Shown piece after piece: positions 8,561 to 17,029 of a stretch of DNA of 64,000 bases. The first letter of the stretch is position 1, and each line of letters opens with the position of its first letter. Under the pieces are notes generated by a model, which had not been told where the DNA came from, ran no database searches, and worked only from the letters and a program-made list of their open reading frames with translations. The position numbers were made by a program, and so were the translations under genes. The stretch comes from Pseudomonadota bacterium (GTDB taxonomy: Bacteria > Pseudomonadota > Alphaproteobacteria > Rhizobiales > Xanthobacteraceae): the NCBI GenBank assembly GCA_018240595.1, contig JAFEFL010000051.1:1-64000 (forward strand), read 5' to 3'.

Positions 8561-9796
8561 TCAATTCGCTCGCCACGATCCATTGCTCTCACCCGAGCCG
8601 CTCCAGGTCAGGGGACCTTTGCAGGAATTGTCGCGTAACGTCTGACGCGCCGTCATCGAACCGGTACTTCTCGCGCGTCCGTCCTTTTCAAGCGTGATGG
8701 TGTCGTGCCCACGATATTCGGCGCGACTGGTGCAACCGGTCGCCGCCTCCCAAACGGTGAAATTCTCCATCTCAAGGACGTTGCCGGCGCGCGTACCGTT
8801 GAGTGTGATGGTCAGGGTCATGCCCGCCCCCTGGCTATGCCGCCCAAAGCAGATCACCTTCAGACCGTCGACGTTGCACTGAAGCGGATATTGGATCTGA
8901 TCATTTTGATTCAGAACGAAAGACTTCAAGTTCGCCAAGTTGTCCGGCAACGCCGCTTGCTGCTGCGCGTCCGGTGCCGGCGGCTTGGGCGTGACGATGT
9001 AAGGCGTCGAACCGGGACCGACCAATTCGGCTCCTTCCGGGTTGAAGCTCGCGCTCACCATCCGCAGCTTCTCCCATTCGGGCTTGAGATCGCCGCTCGC
9101 CTGCTCGCGGAGGAATTCGTCGCGCGCCATCATCGCCTTGTGCAGCGGCGTCTCGTCGAAGACGCCGGCAAGGCCGGCAACGCCGTTCACCACCAGGCCT
9201 TTGACGTATTTGTCGTAAGCGTAAGAACAGGTGAAACCGCCTGCAGCCAGGCCGACCGCGCCGCCGATCATGCCGCCGATCGTGGTGCCGACCACCGGCA
9301 GGAACGAGCCCGCCGCAGCGCCCCACATGCCGAACAATGTGGCACCACCGGTGACAAGCTTCGCCTCGGCTACCACGCTCACCGCGGTGCCGACCGCGGT
9401 CGGCATGTCGCCGCCGGCGATCGCGCCGGCCGCTTCCGCGCCCTCGTCGGCGATGGTGAACGCGGTCGGCAGCACCGCATAGCTCAGGCTGCCTTTGGCG
9501 GCGCGCGCCGCATCGCGTCCGGTCTGCATCACGCGCTCGGCGCGGATCATCATCTGATAGTCCTGGTATTTGTTGCCGATGCCCTTGAAGTCGGCGCGGT
9601 AGTCCTTGCGCTTGATGGCGCCGAGCGCCGAGTCGCCGAACTTCCTGAGGGCTTCGACGCTGGCATCGCCGAACCGGATGAAGGACTCGGAGTCGCTCTG
9701 ATCGAGCGTTTGCGCGAGCGCGGAGTGTATCGCCAGATGCCAGACCACGAGGCAAAGCCCGACGATCGCCGGGGCGCGCGCACGGAGTCGCACCAT
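8561..9796 (-). CDS. Exported protein with glycine-zipper hydrophobic segment, unknown function
   Basis: 411 residues from the ATG that begins a convincing signal peptide (MVRLRARAPAIVGLCLVVWH, ending near HSALAQ). An ATG at 9841 and a TTG at 9868 are alternative starts. Residues ~45-110 are charged and helical. Residues ~130-195 are hydrophobic and rich in Gly/Ala, with the glycine-zipper run TTIGGMIGGAVGLAAGG. A Pro/Gln linker follows near 280. The C-terminal ~110 residues look like a beta-rich domain with four cysteines (QCNVD, VICFG, TGCTS, NSCKG) that could form two disulfides. First gene of a two-gene operon. No family recognised. Confidence 0.75.
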   Translation of the reverse strand: MVRLRARAPAIVGLCLVVWHLAIHSALAQTLDQSDSESFIRFGDASVEALRKFGDSALGAIKRKDYRADFKGIGNKYQDYQMMIRAERVMQTGRDAARAAKGSLSYAVLPTAFTIADEGAEAAGAIAGGDMPTAVGTAVSVVAEAKLVTGGATLFGMWGAAAGSFLPVVGTTIGGMIGGAVGLAAGGFTCSYAYDKYVKGLVVNGVAGLAGVFDETPLHKAMMARDEFLREQASGDLKPEWEKLRMVSASFNPEGAELVGPGSTPYIVTPKPPAPDAQQQAALPDNLANLKSFVLNQNDQIQYPLQCNVDGLKVICFGRHSQGAGMTLTITLNGTRAGNVLEMENFTVWEAATGCTSRAEYRGHDTITLEKDGRARSTGSMTARQTLRDNSCKGPLTWSGSGESNGSWRAN

Positions 9797-9965
9797 GGCG
9801 AGCGGTTCATTCTTTGCTGGGTCTGGGACCTGTTGCGCCATGACCACGCTGCTTGATGTTTCAATCAAGCCGCTGCGCGCGGACCATACCTTGCGTTAGA
9901 TCAAACGATTTGCCGCAGGAACGCCGTGGTGTCCCATATTGACCGGTATGAACGGCGAGGCGCGG

Positions 9966-11072
9966 CTACGGCCTCACCACCACCCCGCCCGGCATTGCTG
10001 CCGGCGCGCCGGTCGTCTGCGGGAACGTGATCGGCAGCGCGTTGACCGTGCGCATCGCCAGGTAGGCGAAAGCCTGCGCCTCGATCGACTGCGAGGACCA
10101 GCCGACGGCATCGGCGGTCTCCACCGTGGCGGGCGCCAGCCGCGCCGCCAGCATCTTCATCAGCGTCGGATTGCGCGCGCCGCCGCCGGCGACGATCCAG
10201 GCCTTCGGCGCTTCCGGCAGCCGCGCCACGACGCGCGCCACGGACGCCGCTGTCAGCGCCGACAAGGTCGCCGCGCCGTCGGCGACCGACATGTCCGGCA
10301 GGCCGATATTGGCGAGCGCGAAGTCGTTGCGGTCGAGCGACTTCGGGCACGGCAGATCGAAGAACGGATGCGCCAGAACGCGGGCGACAAAGGCTTCATC
10401 GATCGTGCCGCGCGCCGCCTGATCGCCGTCGCGGTCCAGCGGCGCGCCGGTCTTCATACGCATGAAGTCGTCGATCAGCGCATTGCCCGGCCCGGTATCG
10501 CAGGCGACCGGATCGCCGCCATCGACGAAGGTGACATTGGCGACGCCGCCGATGTTGAGCACGGCGATGGGGTGCGGCCGGTCGAGATCGCACGCCAGCG
10601 CCTGATGGAAGACCGGCACCAGCGGCGCGCCCTGGCCGCCGGCGGCGACGTCGGCGGCGCGGAAGTCGTAGGCGACCGGCAGGCCGAGACGCCGCGCCAG
10701 CGCCGGGCCGTCGCCGATCTGCACGGTAAGGCGGTTGGCCGGCTTGTGCAGCACGGTCTGGCCGTGAAAGCCGACAATGGCGACGTCACCGCGGGCAATG
10801 CGCTCGGCGTCGAGGAAGGCCTCGACCGCTTCGGCATGGGCGCGGGTGATGAAGGCTTCGGCCTCGGCCAGCACGCCCGGCCGTTCATGACGGAGGGTCA
10901 GGTTCCTGGCGTCCGTCAGCGCCTGCCGCAGCAAAGTCCGCTCGTCGTCCGAGTACGGCCGGTAGCCGGTCGGCCCGAACCGGAACACCCGCTCGCCGTC
11001 GCTGTCGATCGCCGCCACATCGACGCCGTCGAGCGAAGTACCGCTCATCAGCCCGATCGCAAGACCCCTCAT
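9966..11072 (-). CDS. anmK: Anhydro-N-acetylmuramic acid kinase
   Basis: 368 residues, normal for AnmK (about 370). It phosphorylates and hydrates 1,6-anhydro-MurNAc to MurNAc-6-phosphate in cytoplasmic cell-wall recycling. Visible are the N-terminal [14 protein letters not shown] signature (ATP/sugar fold of the hexokinase-actin superfamily), [32 protein letters not shown] and the C-terminal [12 protein letters not shown]. It is divergent from tyrS with 69 bases between starts, a pairing frequent in alphaproteobacteria. GGTGG precedes the ATG. Confidence 0.97.
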   Translation of the reverse strand: MRGLAIGLMSGTSLDGVDVAAIDSDGERVFRFGPTGYRPYSDDERTLLRQALTDARNLTLRHERPGVLAEAEAFITRAHAEAVEAFLDAERIARGDVAIVGFHGQTVLHKPANRLTVQIGDGPALARRLGLPVAYDFRAADVAAGGQGAPLVPVFHQALACDLDRPHPIAVLNIGGVANVTFVDGGDPVACDTGPGNALIDDFMRMKTGAPLDRDGDQAARGTIDEAFVARVLAHPFFDLPCPKSLDRNDFALANIGLPDMSVADGAATLSALTAASVARVVARLPEAPKAWIVAGGGARNPTLMKMLAARLAPATVETADAVGWSSQSIEAQAFAYLAMRTVNALPITFPQTTGAPAAMPGGVVVRP

Positions 11073-11141
11073 GGACCACCCGTTGAATCAGCCGCCGGAC
11101 CTGTTACACCACGCCCCTCTCGATGCGCCAGCAGGTCCCCG

Positions 11142-12398
11142 ATGAGCACCTATAAGTCTGATTTCCTTAATATTCTCAGCGAACGCGGCTTCATCCACCA
11201 GGTCTCCGAGGCCGACGTCCTCGACGCCAAGGCGGCCGAGGGCCAGATCACGGCCTATATCGGCTATGACTGCACCGCGCCGTCGCTGCACATCGGCCAC
11301 CTGCTCCCGACCATGATGCTGTATTGGCTGCAGCAGACCGGCCACCGGCCGATCGCGCTGATGGGCGGCGGCACGACGCGCGTCGGCGACCCGTCCGGCA
11401 AGGACGAGAGCCGCAAGGTGCTGACCAGCGAGGTCATCAACGAAAACCTCGCCTCGATCCGCAAGACCTTCTCCAAGTTCCTGAAGTTCGAGGGCTCTGG
11501 TGGCAACGCCATCATGGCGAACAACGCCGACTGGCTGAACACGCTCAACTACATCGACTTCCTGCGCGACGTGGGCCGGCATTTCTCCGTGAACAGGATG
11601 CTGTCCTTCGACAGCGTCAAGCTGCGGCTCGAGCGCCAGCACGAATTGTCGTTCCTCGAATTCAACTACATGATCCTGCAGGCCTACGACTTCGCCGAGC
11701 TCAACAAGCGCTACGGCTGCACGTTGCAGATGGGCGGCTCCGACCAGTGGGGCAACATCGTCAACGGCATCGATCTCGGCCGCCGCCTCAACAACGCGCA
11801 TCTGTTCGCGCTGACCGCGCCGCTGATCACGACGTCGTCCGGCGCCAAGATGGGCAAGACCGCCGCCGGCGCGGTGTGGCTGAATGCAGACCTGCTGGCG
11901 CCTTACGGCTACTGGCAGTTCTGGCGCAACACCGAGGACGGCGACGTCACGCGCTTCCTCAAGCTGTTCACGATCATGCCGATGGACGAAATCGCGCGGC
12001 TCGGCGCGCTCAAGGGCGCCGAACTCAACGAGGCCAAGAAGATCCTCGCCACCGAAGCAACCGCGCTGATGCACGGCCGCGCCGCGGCGGACGAAGCGGC
12101 CGAGACGGCGCGCAAGACCTTCGAGGAAGGCGCGCTGGCCGAAAGCCTGCCGACCGTGGAGATACCGCGCGGCGATCTTGAAAGCGGCGTCGGCGTGCTG
12201 GTCGCCTTTGCCGAGAAGACCGGCCTCGTGTCGTCGAACGGCGACGCGCGGCGTCAGATCAAGGCCGGCGGCCTCAAGGTCAACGACGCGACCGTCACCG
12301 ACGACAAGATGGCACTGTCTACGAAAGACCTGACGCCGGAAGGCGTCATCAAGCTGTCGCTCGGCAAGAAGAAGCACGTGCTGCTCAAGCCGGTGTGA
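11142..12398 (+). CDS. tyrS: Tyrosyl-tRNA synthetase
   Basis: 418 residues from ATG ([17 protein letters not shown]), with AGG upstream. The much longer open frame before it is not coding. Class I aminoacyl-tRNA synthetase: HIGHLLP carries the HIGH motif near residue 50. [15 protein letters not shown] is the tyrosine-binding region. KMGKT near 235 is the KMSKS equivalent with Gly in place of Ser, as is common in bacterial TyrRS. The C-terminal ~70 residues form an S4 RNA-binding domain. Convergent with the large envelope gene downstream. Confidence 0.98.
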   Translation: MSTYKSDFLNILSERGFIHQVSEADVLDAKAAEGQITAYIGYDCTAPSLHIGHLLPTMMLYWLQQTGHRPIALMGGGTTRVGDPSGKDESRKVLTSEVINENLASIRKTFSKFLKFEGSGGNAIMANNADWLNTLNYIDFLRDVGRHFSVNRMLSFDSVKLRLERQHELSFLEFNYMILQAYDFAELNKRYGCTLQMGGSDQWGNIVNGIDLGRRLNNAHLFALTAPLITTSSGAKMGKTAAGAVWLNADLLAPYGYWQFWRNTEDGDVTRFLKLFTIMPMDEIARLGALKGAELNEAKKILATEATALMHGRAAADEAAETARKTFEEGALAESLPTVEIPRGDLESGVGVLVAFAEKTGLVSSNGDARRQIKAGGLKVNDATVTDDKMALSTKDLTPEGVIKLSLGKKKHVLLKPV

Positions 12399-12405
12399 TA
12401 TCGGC

Positions 12406-12433
12406 TTATCCTTCCCCGAAGGGGGAGGGATAA
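12406..12433. terminator. Hairpin between convergent tyrS and the AsmA-like gene
   Basis: TTATCCTTCCCC, GAAG, GGGGAGGGATAA: a 12-pair stem with one T-G wobble and a four-base loop, in the 41-base gap between two convergent genes. There is no long T-run on either side, so it is at best a weak bidirectional terminator. It could also be a member of a dispersed palindromic repeat family; only this copy was noticed. Confidence 0.5.
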
Positions 12434-12439
12434 AAGAGC

Positions 12440-15400
12440 TTACTGCGGCACCGGCACGAATTTCGGATCGAACGAACCCGGAGACGGGATAAATTTGCGC
12501 AACAGGCCAGGCGCGATCGCGCTCACCGGATTGACGGTGAGCCGCGGCGCCGATGGCGGCCCGACCGCCTCGTAATTGATGCCGAGCAGGCCCTCGTTGC
12601 TGCCGCCGCCGAGAAACAGGCCAACGATCGGGATCTGCCCGAACACGTTGTTGAGGCCGTAGAGCGGGACGAAGGTGCCGCGCAGATGCATTTCGTTGCG
12701 GGCGAAATCGACCTGCCCTTCGACCGTGGCACCGACCAAAGGACCGCGCACCACGCCGTCGCGCACCGACATGCGGCCCGGCGTCTTGGTGAAGCCGGCG
12801 CTCATCTCGCTGAAGTTCACACCCTGCTGACCGTTGGCGCCGCTTGACGCGACGACGCGGTCGAGCGCCGCCTCGCCGCGCACCACGAAATCGCGGATCA
12901 CGATGGTGCCGACCTGCGGCGCCTGGTCCTGCGTCGGCGGGTCCATGGCGATCCACATGCGCCCGCCATACATGCGCGGATACGTGTCAGTGAAACGGAA
13001 CAGCGCACCGGCGTCGTCGGTTTCCAGATAGACGACCTGGTGATTGTCGCGCGCGCGCAGGCGGAGGTCGCCGATCAGCGGCGTGTCGCGGCCAATCTTT
13101 GCGCTCATGTTGAAGCTGCGGATATGGCCGCTGCGCCGGGAGAGCCTGAGCGTCAGCCCGCGCAACGTCTCGCCGTTGTGCCCGGCCACCGTGCCGAGCT
13201 TGATGTCGAGATCGAGATCGCTCTGCTTTTCCTTGGAGTCCTCGTCGGCGCCCGCCAGTGACGCCTTGACGAAGTTGCGGCCATCATAGACGTCGCCACG
13301 GATCGTTACTTTAAGTACGCCGTTGTCGCCGCGATCCGCGCGCACGGAAGCCTTGTCGCCGTCGGACAGGTTGAATGTCGGGAAATTCGCTGAACTCAGC
13401 GCATTGTTGGCGTCGAGCTCGACAGAGCCTTTGACGCTGGCGCCGCCGCCTTCGATGACGATGTCGTCGAAGCGCGTCTTGTTAGCCGACTTGACCATGG
13501 TGTAGGTCGCGCGCGCGCTCTTTCCGGCGGGCTTTGCCCAGCCAGGCAGCACGTTCTCGATCTTCACAGGCGTGAGATCAGCCTCGACATTGAGCTTCTC
13601 GTCCTTGACGTTATCACCGATGACGCCGGTCGCCTTCATCGGGATGGAGCCGACGATGCCGCGGCCGAAATCGAGACCCAGCCTGCGCCGCGCGGCTTCA
13701 TCGATCGTGGCCGTCATCGTCAACTGCGCGGCGTCATCGTCCTTGCCGCGGCGCAGATCGATCTTCGCCGCGGTGCCGTTGATCTTGACGTCGCCCTTGA
13801 TCTGATAGCCGTTGTTCGTCGCCGCAACGCGCAGCGTCTGTGCCTCGATCTTCTGGCCCAGCAGCAGCTTGTCGGCGGCAAATCCCGTCAGGTCCGCGTC
13901 GATCGAATAGCGCGTCGCGTCCGCAGGCACGTCCTTGCCGAGAAGCTGCTGCACCGTCACCTGCGCCGCGATGGTGCCGCGGCTGCTGGCCGGATCGATC
14001 GTCAGGCCCATCTTGTCGCGTAGACCATCGCTCGCCAACAGCGCCGCCGCCGCGGGCACGGTGCCGTCGATGCGGAAGGTCGTCACCGACGCCGCCGGCT
14101 TGCGATGCGTATCAGGGATCGAGAACACGCCGCCGGCGATGTTGAGTTTGCGGCCGCCGGCCGCTTCCACCGTACCGCGGCCGAGGTTGACCGTAGCGGT
14201 GCCGCCGGTGATATGAACGTTGAGATCGGCATCGCGGATCGCCGGCAGGTGATCCACCGGCTTGATCGTAGTGCCGCTGGTTTCGATGTCCACAGACAGG
14301 CCATCCTCGGGCGTCGGCGGGCCGCCGTCCTTGAAATTGATTAGCGGCGCGTTGCCGGCGACCACCGCGCGCTCGACGATCCCGTCGCTGATGTGGTCTT
14401 CCACCCAATTGCGCACGCCGGTCGCGGCAAAGACTGGCCAGAACTTCTTCAGCGTCGCCATCGGCATGCGCGTGCCGGCCACGCCGAAGGCAATGTGCGG
14501 TTCGCCCGAAAAATCGACGCTGCCGGTCACCGCCACCGCGACGTTGAAAAGCGGCCGGTTATCGATGCGGCTCAAATCGCCCTGATCGAGATCGATGCGC
14601 TTCTTGGTCGGATCGATGCGGACGCGAATGTTCACGCGATTGAGCGCCAGGCCGCTATCGTCCTTGGCGCCGGTCGTGCCGAGAATGACCGGATCGATGA
14701 CCGGATCGCCGCGCGTCAGGCTGAGCTGCCAGGCGGTGTCGCCATCGGCCGGCGGCTCGAGCAACGCGCGCAGCGTGAACTGATTGGGCCCGGCATGAAT
14801 CTGGAACGGCACGATAAGGTTGCCGCGCTGGGCGTCCCAGTTGAAGCGCGCATCGATACGGTCGATGTCGTAGCGGATGACATCCTTGCCGCCGCGATCG
14901 GTGATGCTGCCGGCATCCGCGAAGACCTCGCCCTGCACCATCCGTATGCGGCCGTCGGCCGCGACTTCGGCACGTACGGATGCCGAGACCGGCAAATCGA
15001 CTTCGAACTTGTCGCTGTCGAGGCGCGTCGCCAGAAGCACGTCGCGGGTCGAAACCTTGCGCGCTTCGATGCCGAGCGCGCGGGTGCCGTCCGGCAGCGG
15101 CCGCATCGCCGCGCTCAGAATCCACGGCCGCTGCGGGTTGACCGACTCCAGCCGGAACACGACGCCGCCCTGGGCCGGGCGCATCAGGCTGGCGTTGATG
15201 CGGTCGAACATCCAGCGCTTGCCGTTGCGCCGGTCGTCAACGCTCAGGCTGCCGTCTTTCAGACCGATCTCGCGCAGGTCGTGACCGTCGAGCCCGGTAG
15301 CGCCGACATTGTCGATCCAGCTCATCAGTCCGGCGAGACCCGCGACCGCGGCGGGCGGCGCTTCGAGTGTGTTCTCCTCCGGCGTCGGCGTCGCGCTGCC

Positions 15401-16183
15401 CGGAGGCTTCGGCGCCAAAGTCGGCGGCGCGGTCGCGATCGGCCGATTGTTGCCGCCGGCGAAGACGGTGACGCGGCCGTCGGTTTCAATGCGGATCGAC
15501 ATGGCGGCGCCGACCAGGTTGAGGCTCTGCGCCCGCACGCGTCCGTAAAGCAGTCCCAAGCCCGACAGTCCGACTTCCGCTTTCGGCGCGCTCGCCACGA
15601 TCGTGCCGTCGGAATCGCGCACTTCGATGTCGCGAAGGCGCAGCGAAGTGCGCCCCTTCTCGTCGCGTTCGATCTGGGTGCCGCCGACGGTCACCTTGTC
15701 ACCGGCGCCGAAGTTGTCTTCGATCGCCTGCTTCAGCCACGGTGTTGCGATGTCGAGTTCGATCGGGCCGCTGTTCAGCCGCCACCAAAGACCGGCTGCG
15801 GCGACGATCAGCACCACGGACGTCAGCGCCAGGCTCAGAAATGCCCGCTTGGTGGCGCGGTGGCGGAGGACCTGGGCGACCCGGCGGCGCAGTCGCAGCC
15901 AGCGCCGGCGAGCTGTTCTCTTGCGCCGATGGCGTCGCGCCCTGCTCTGCTTCCGCTGCTGGTCGTGGGCCGGCCGCTCGCCCGCACCATGCCCGTGGTC
16001 ATGTGGGTGATGGTGGACGAGGTGCGGCTGATGCGCGTGGCCATGACGCGCCTCGCCATGCGCCGCGGATTTGTGCCCGTCGCCATGGTGCGCGGCCTGC
16101 GGGCCGGGATGGTGCGGCTTGCTGCTCATGCCCTCGCGTATGGTATGGGCGCGCGCGGGCTCGACAGCCTCATCACGCGCCAT
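12440..16183 (-). CDS. AsmA/YhdP-type envelope protein (DUF3971) with His-rich N-terminus
   Basis: 1247 residues from ATG with GGGGG just upstream; a TTG 24 bases earlier and an ATG 54 bases later are alternatives. The N-terminal ~110 residues are cytoplasmic. They hold 17 histidines within ~50 residues, then a strongly basic R/K stretch. One membrane helix follows near residues 115-134 (FLSLALTSVVLIVAAAGLWW). The remaining ~1100 residues are a periplasmic beta-rich region like YhdP/TamB-group proteins. The AsmA-like C-terminal segment has GLNNVFGQIPIVGLFLGGG and NEGLLGINYEAVGPPSAP. These proteins bridge inner and outer membrane and are implicated in phospholipid transport. Specificity here is not known. 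Confidence 0.9.
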   Translation of the reverse strand: MARDEAVEPARAHTIREGMSSKPHHPGPQAAHHGDGHKSAAHGEARHGHAHQPHLVHHHPHDHGHGAGERPAHDQQRKQSRARRHRRKRTARRRWLRLRRRVAQVLRHRATKRAFLSLALTSVVLIVAAAGLWWRLNSGPIELDIATPWLKQAIEDNFGAGDKVTVGGTQIERDEKGRTSLRLRDIEVRDSDGTIVASAPKAEVGLSGLGLLYGRVRAQSLNLVGAAMSIRIETDGRVTVFAGGNNRPIATAPPTLAPKPPGSATPTPEENTLEAPPAAVAGLAGLMSWIDNVGATGLDGHDLREIGLKDGSLSVDDRRNGKRWMFDRINASLMRPAQGGVVFRLESVNPQRPWILSAAMRPLPDGTRALGIEARKVSTRDVLLATRLDSDKFEVDLPVSASVRAEVAADGRIRMVQGEVFADAGSITDRGGKDVIRYDIDRIDARFNWDAQRGNLIVPFQIHAGPNQFTLRALLEPPADGDTAWQLSLTRGDPVIDPVILGTTGAKDDSGLALNRVNIRVRIDPTKKRIDLDQGDLSRIDNRPLFNVAVAVTGSVDFSGEPHIAFGVAGTRMPMATLKKFWPVFAATGVRNWVEDHISDGIVERAVVAGNAPLINFKDGGPPTPEDGLSVDIETSGTTIKPVDHLPAIRDADLNVHITGGTATVNLGRGTVEAAGGRKLNIAGGVFSIPDTHRKPAASVTTFRIDGTVPAAAALLASDGLRDKMGLTIDPASSRGTIAAQVTVQQLLGKDVPADATRYSIDADLTGFAADKLLLGQKIEAQTLRVAATNNGYQIKGDVKINGTAAKIDLRRGKDDDAAQLTMTATIDEAARRRLGLDFGRGIVGSIPMKATGVIGDNVKDEKLNVEADLTPVKIENVLPGWAKPAGKSARATYTMVKSANKTRFDDIVIEGGGASVKGSVELDANNALSSANFPTFNLSDGDKASVRADRGDNGVLKVTIRGDVYDGRNFVKASLAGADEDSKEKQSDLDLDIKLGTVAGHNGETLRGLTLRLSRRSGHIRSFNMSAKIGRDTPLIGDLRLRARDNHQVVYLETDDAGALFRFTDTYPRMYGGRMWIAMDPPTQDQAPQVGTIVIRDFVVRGEAALDRVVASSGANGQQGVNFSEMSAGFTKTPGRMSVRDGVVRGPLVGATVEGQVDFARNEMHLRGTFVPLYGLNNVFGQIPIVGLFLGGGSNEGLLGINYEAVGPPSAPRLTVNPVSAIAPGLLRKFIPSPGSFDPKFVPVPQ

Positions 16184-16350
16184 TTCCCCCACCGCCTTGT
16201 TTCCCAAAGCCTTGGCGGTGCGTCAGTATGCCGGTTCTCCGGACCACCCGGCACGGCCTCGGTCCCCTCGGAACGCCAAGCCGGTTGCGTCCGCCCGATG
16301 CAAATGGCATGGGCGAGATTGACCGCGCGAAAGCGACGAAAGGAAGGCAC

Positions 16351-16854
16351 ATGTCCCCGGGCAAATCCGCTGAAAAGGCCTCAGAACCCGCCGCCGGCGC
16401 CAAAGCTCCCTCCTTCAAGCTGACTCGCGACGATGGCACCAGCGTAGCGCTGAAAGACTTCAAGGATCGCAACCTCGTCCTCTATTTCTACCCGCGGGCC
16501 GATACGCCCGGCTGCACCAAGGAAGCGATCGATTTTTCGCGCCTGCGCCCGGCATTCGCCAAGGCGGACACGGAAATTCTCGGCGTCTCGGCCGACCCGG
16601 TTGCGGCCCAGGCCAAGTTCAAAGGCAAGCACAAGCTCAAGATCGACCTCGCCTCCGACGAGTCGAAGGCCATGCTGGAAGCCTACGGTGCCTGGGGCGA
16701 GAAATCGATGTATGGCCGCAAGTTCCTCGGGGTCATCCGCAAGACATTTCTGATCGACGGCAAGGGCCGCATCGTCCGGGTCTGGCCGGCCGTGAAGGTC
16801 CCCGGCCATGCCGACGAGGTGCTGGAAGCGGCCCGGGCGCTCCAGGCGGACTAA
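16351..16854 (+). CDS. bcp: Peroxiredoxin of the Bcp/PrxQ family
   Basis: 167 residues from ATG with AGGAAGG 4-10 bases upstream. It is a thiol peroxidase reducing H2O2 and organic hydroperoxides in the cytoplasm. The peroxidatic cysteine is in YPRADTPGCTKEA. In two-Cys Bcp the resolving cysteine lies five residues later. Here that position is Ile, and no other cysteine occurs in the protein, so it must work as a one-Cys enzyme with an external thiol. A short Ala/Lys-rich extension precedes the domain. It is divergent from the AsmA-like gene. Confidence 0.95.
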   Translation: MSPGKSAEKASEPAAGAKAPSFKLTRDDGTSVALKDFKDRNLVLYFYPRADTPGCTKEAIDFSRLRPAFAKADTEILGVSADPVAAQAKFKGKHKLKIDLASDESKAMLEAYGAWGEKSMYGRKFLGVIRKTFLIDGKGRIVRVWPAVKVPGHADEVLEAARALQAD

Positions 16855-16949
16855 GCCGGCATCCCCCGGCGGCAGGCCAACCCGGGACATCGGGCCGCAG
16901 GCGCAAAGGCATGGCACGCCAGCGAAATCCGGCCCGTGCGCGGATCGGT

Positions 16950-16968
16950 TTACAACATTCTTAACCAT
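16950..16968 (+). promoter_or_regulatory. CtrA-like box upstream of the M23 peptidase
   Basis: TTAC, seven bases, then TTAACCAT: one mismatch to the TTAA-N7-TTAACCAT form of the CtrA recognition site. It lies 61-80 bases before the start of the M23 peptidase gene, a gene class controlled by CtrA in Caulobacter relatives. Site identified by eye; binding is inferred. Confidence 0.45.
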
Positions 16969-17029
16969 ATGCGGCTGATATCGGGGCTGAGGTCCCGTCC
17001 GTGCGGCGGCGATCCCGCGCGGAGCGTTC

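Noticed and set aside
9939..11141. Long plus-strand frame continuing upstream of tyrS
   Set aside because: It runs antisense through anmK, which has all family motifs. TyrS proteins begin at MSTYKSDF and a ribosome site precedes that ATG.
12406..12433. Dispersed repeat (REP-like) between tyrS and the AsmA-like gene
   Set aside because: Only one copy was noticed in the window, so it is listed just as a hairpin/terminator; a genome-wide count would be needed to call a repeat family.
14393..16350. Long plus-strand frames opposite the AsmA-like gene, one running in frame into bcp
   Set aside because: They are low-complexity shadows of the minus-strand gene. Bcp has its own start and strong ribosome site at 16351.
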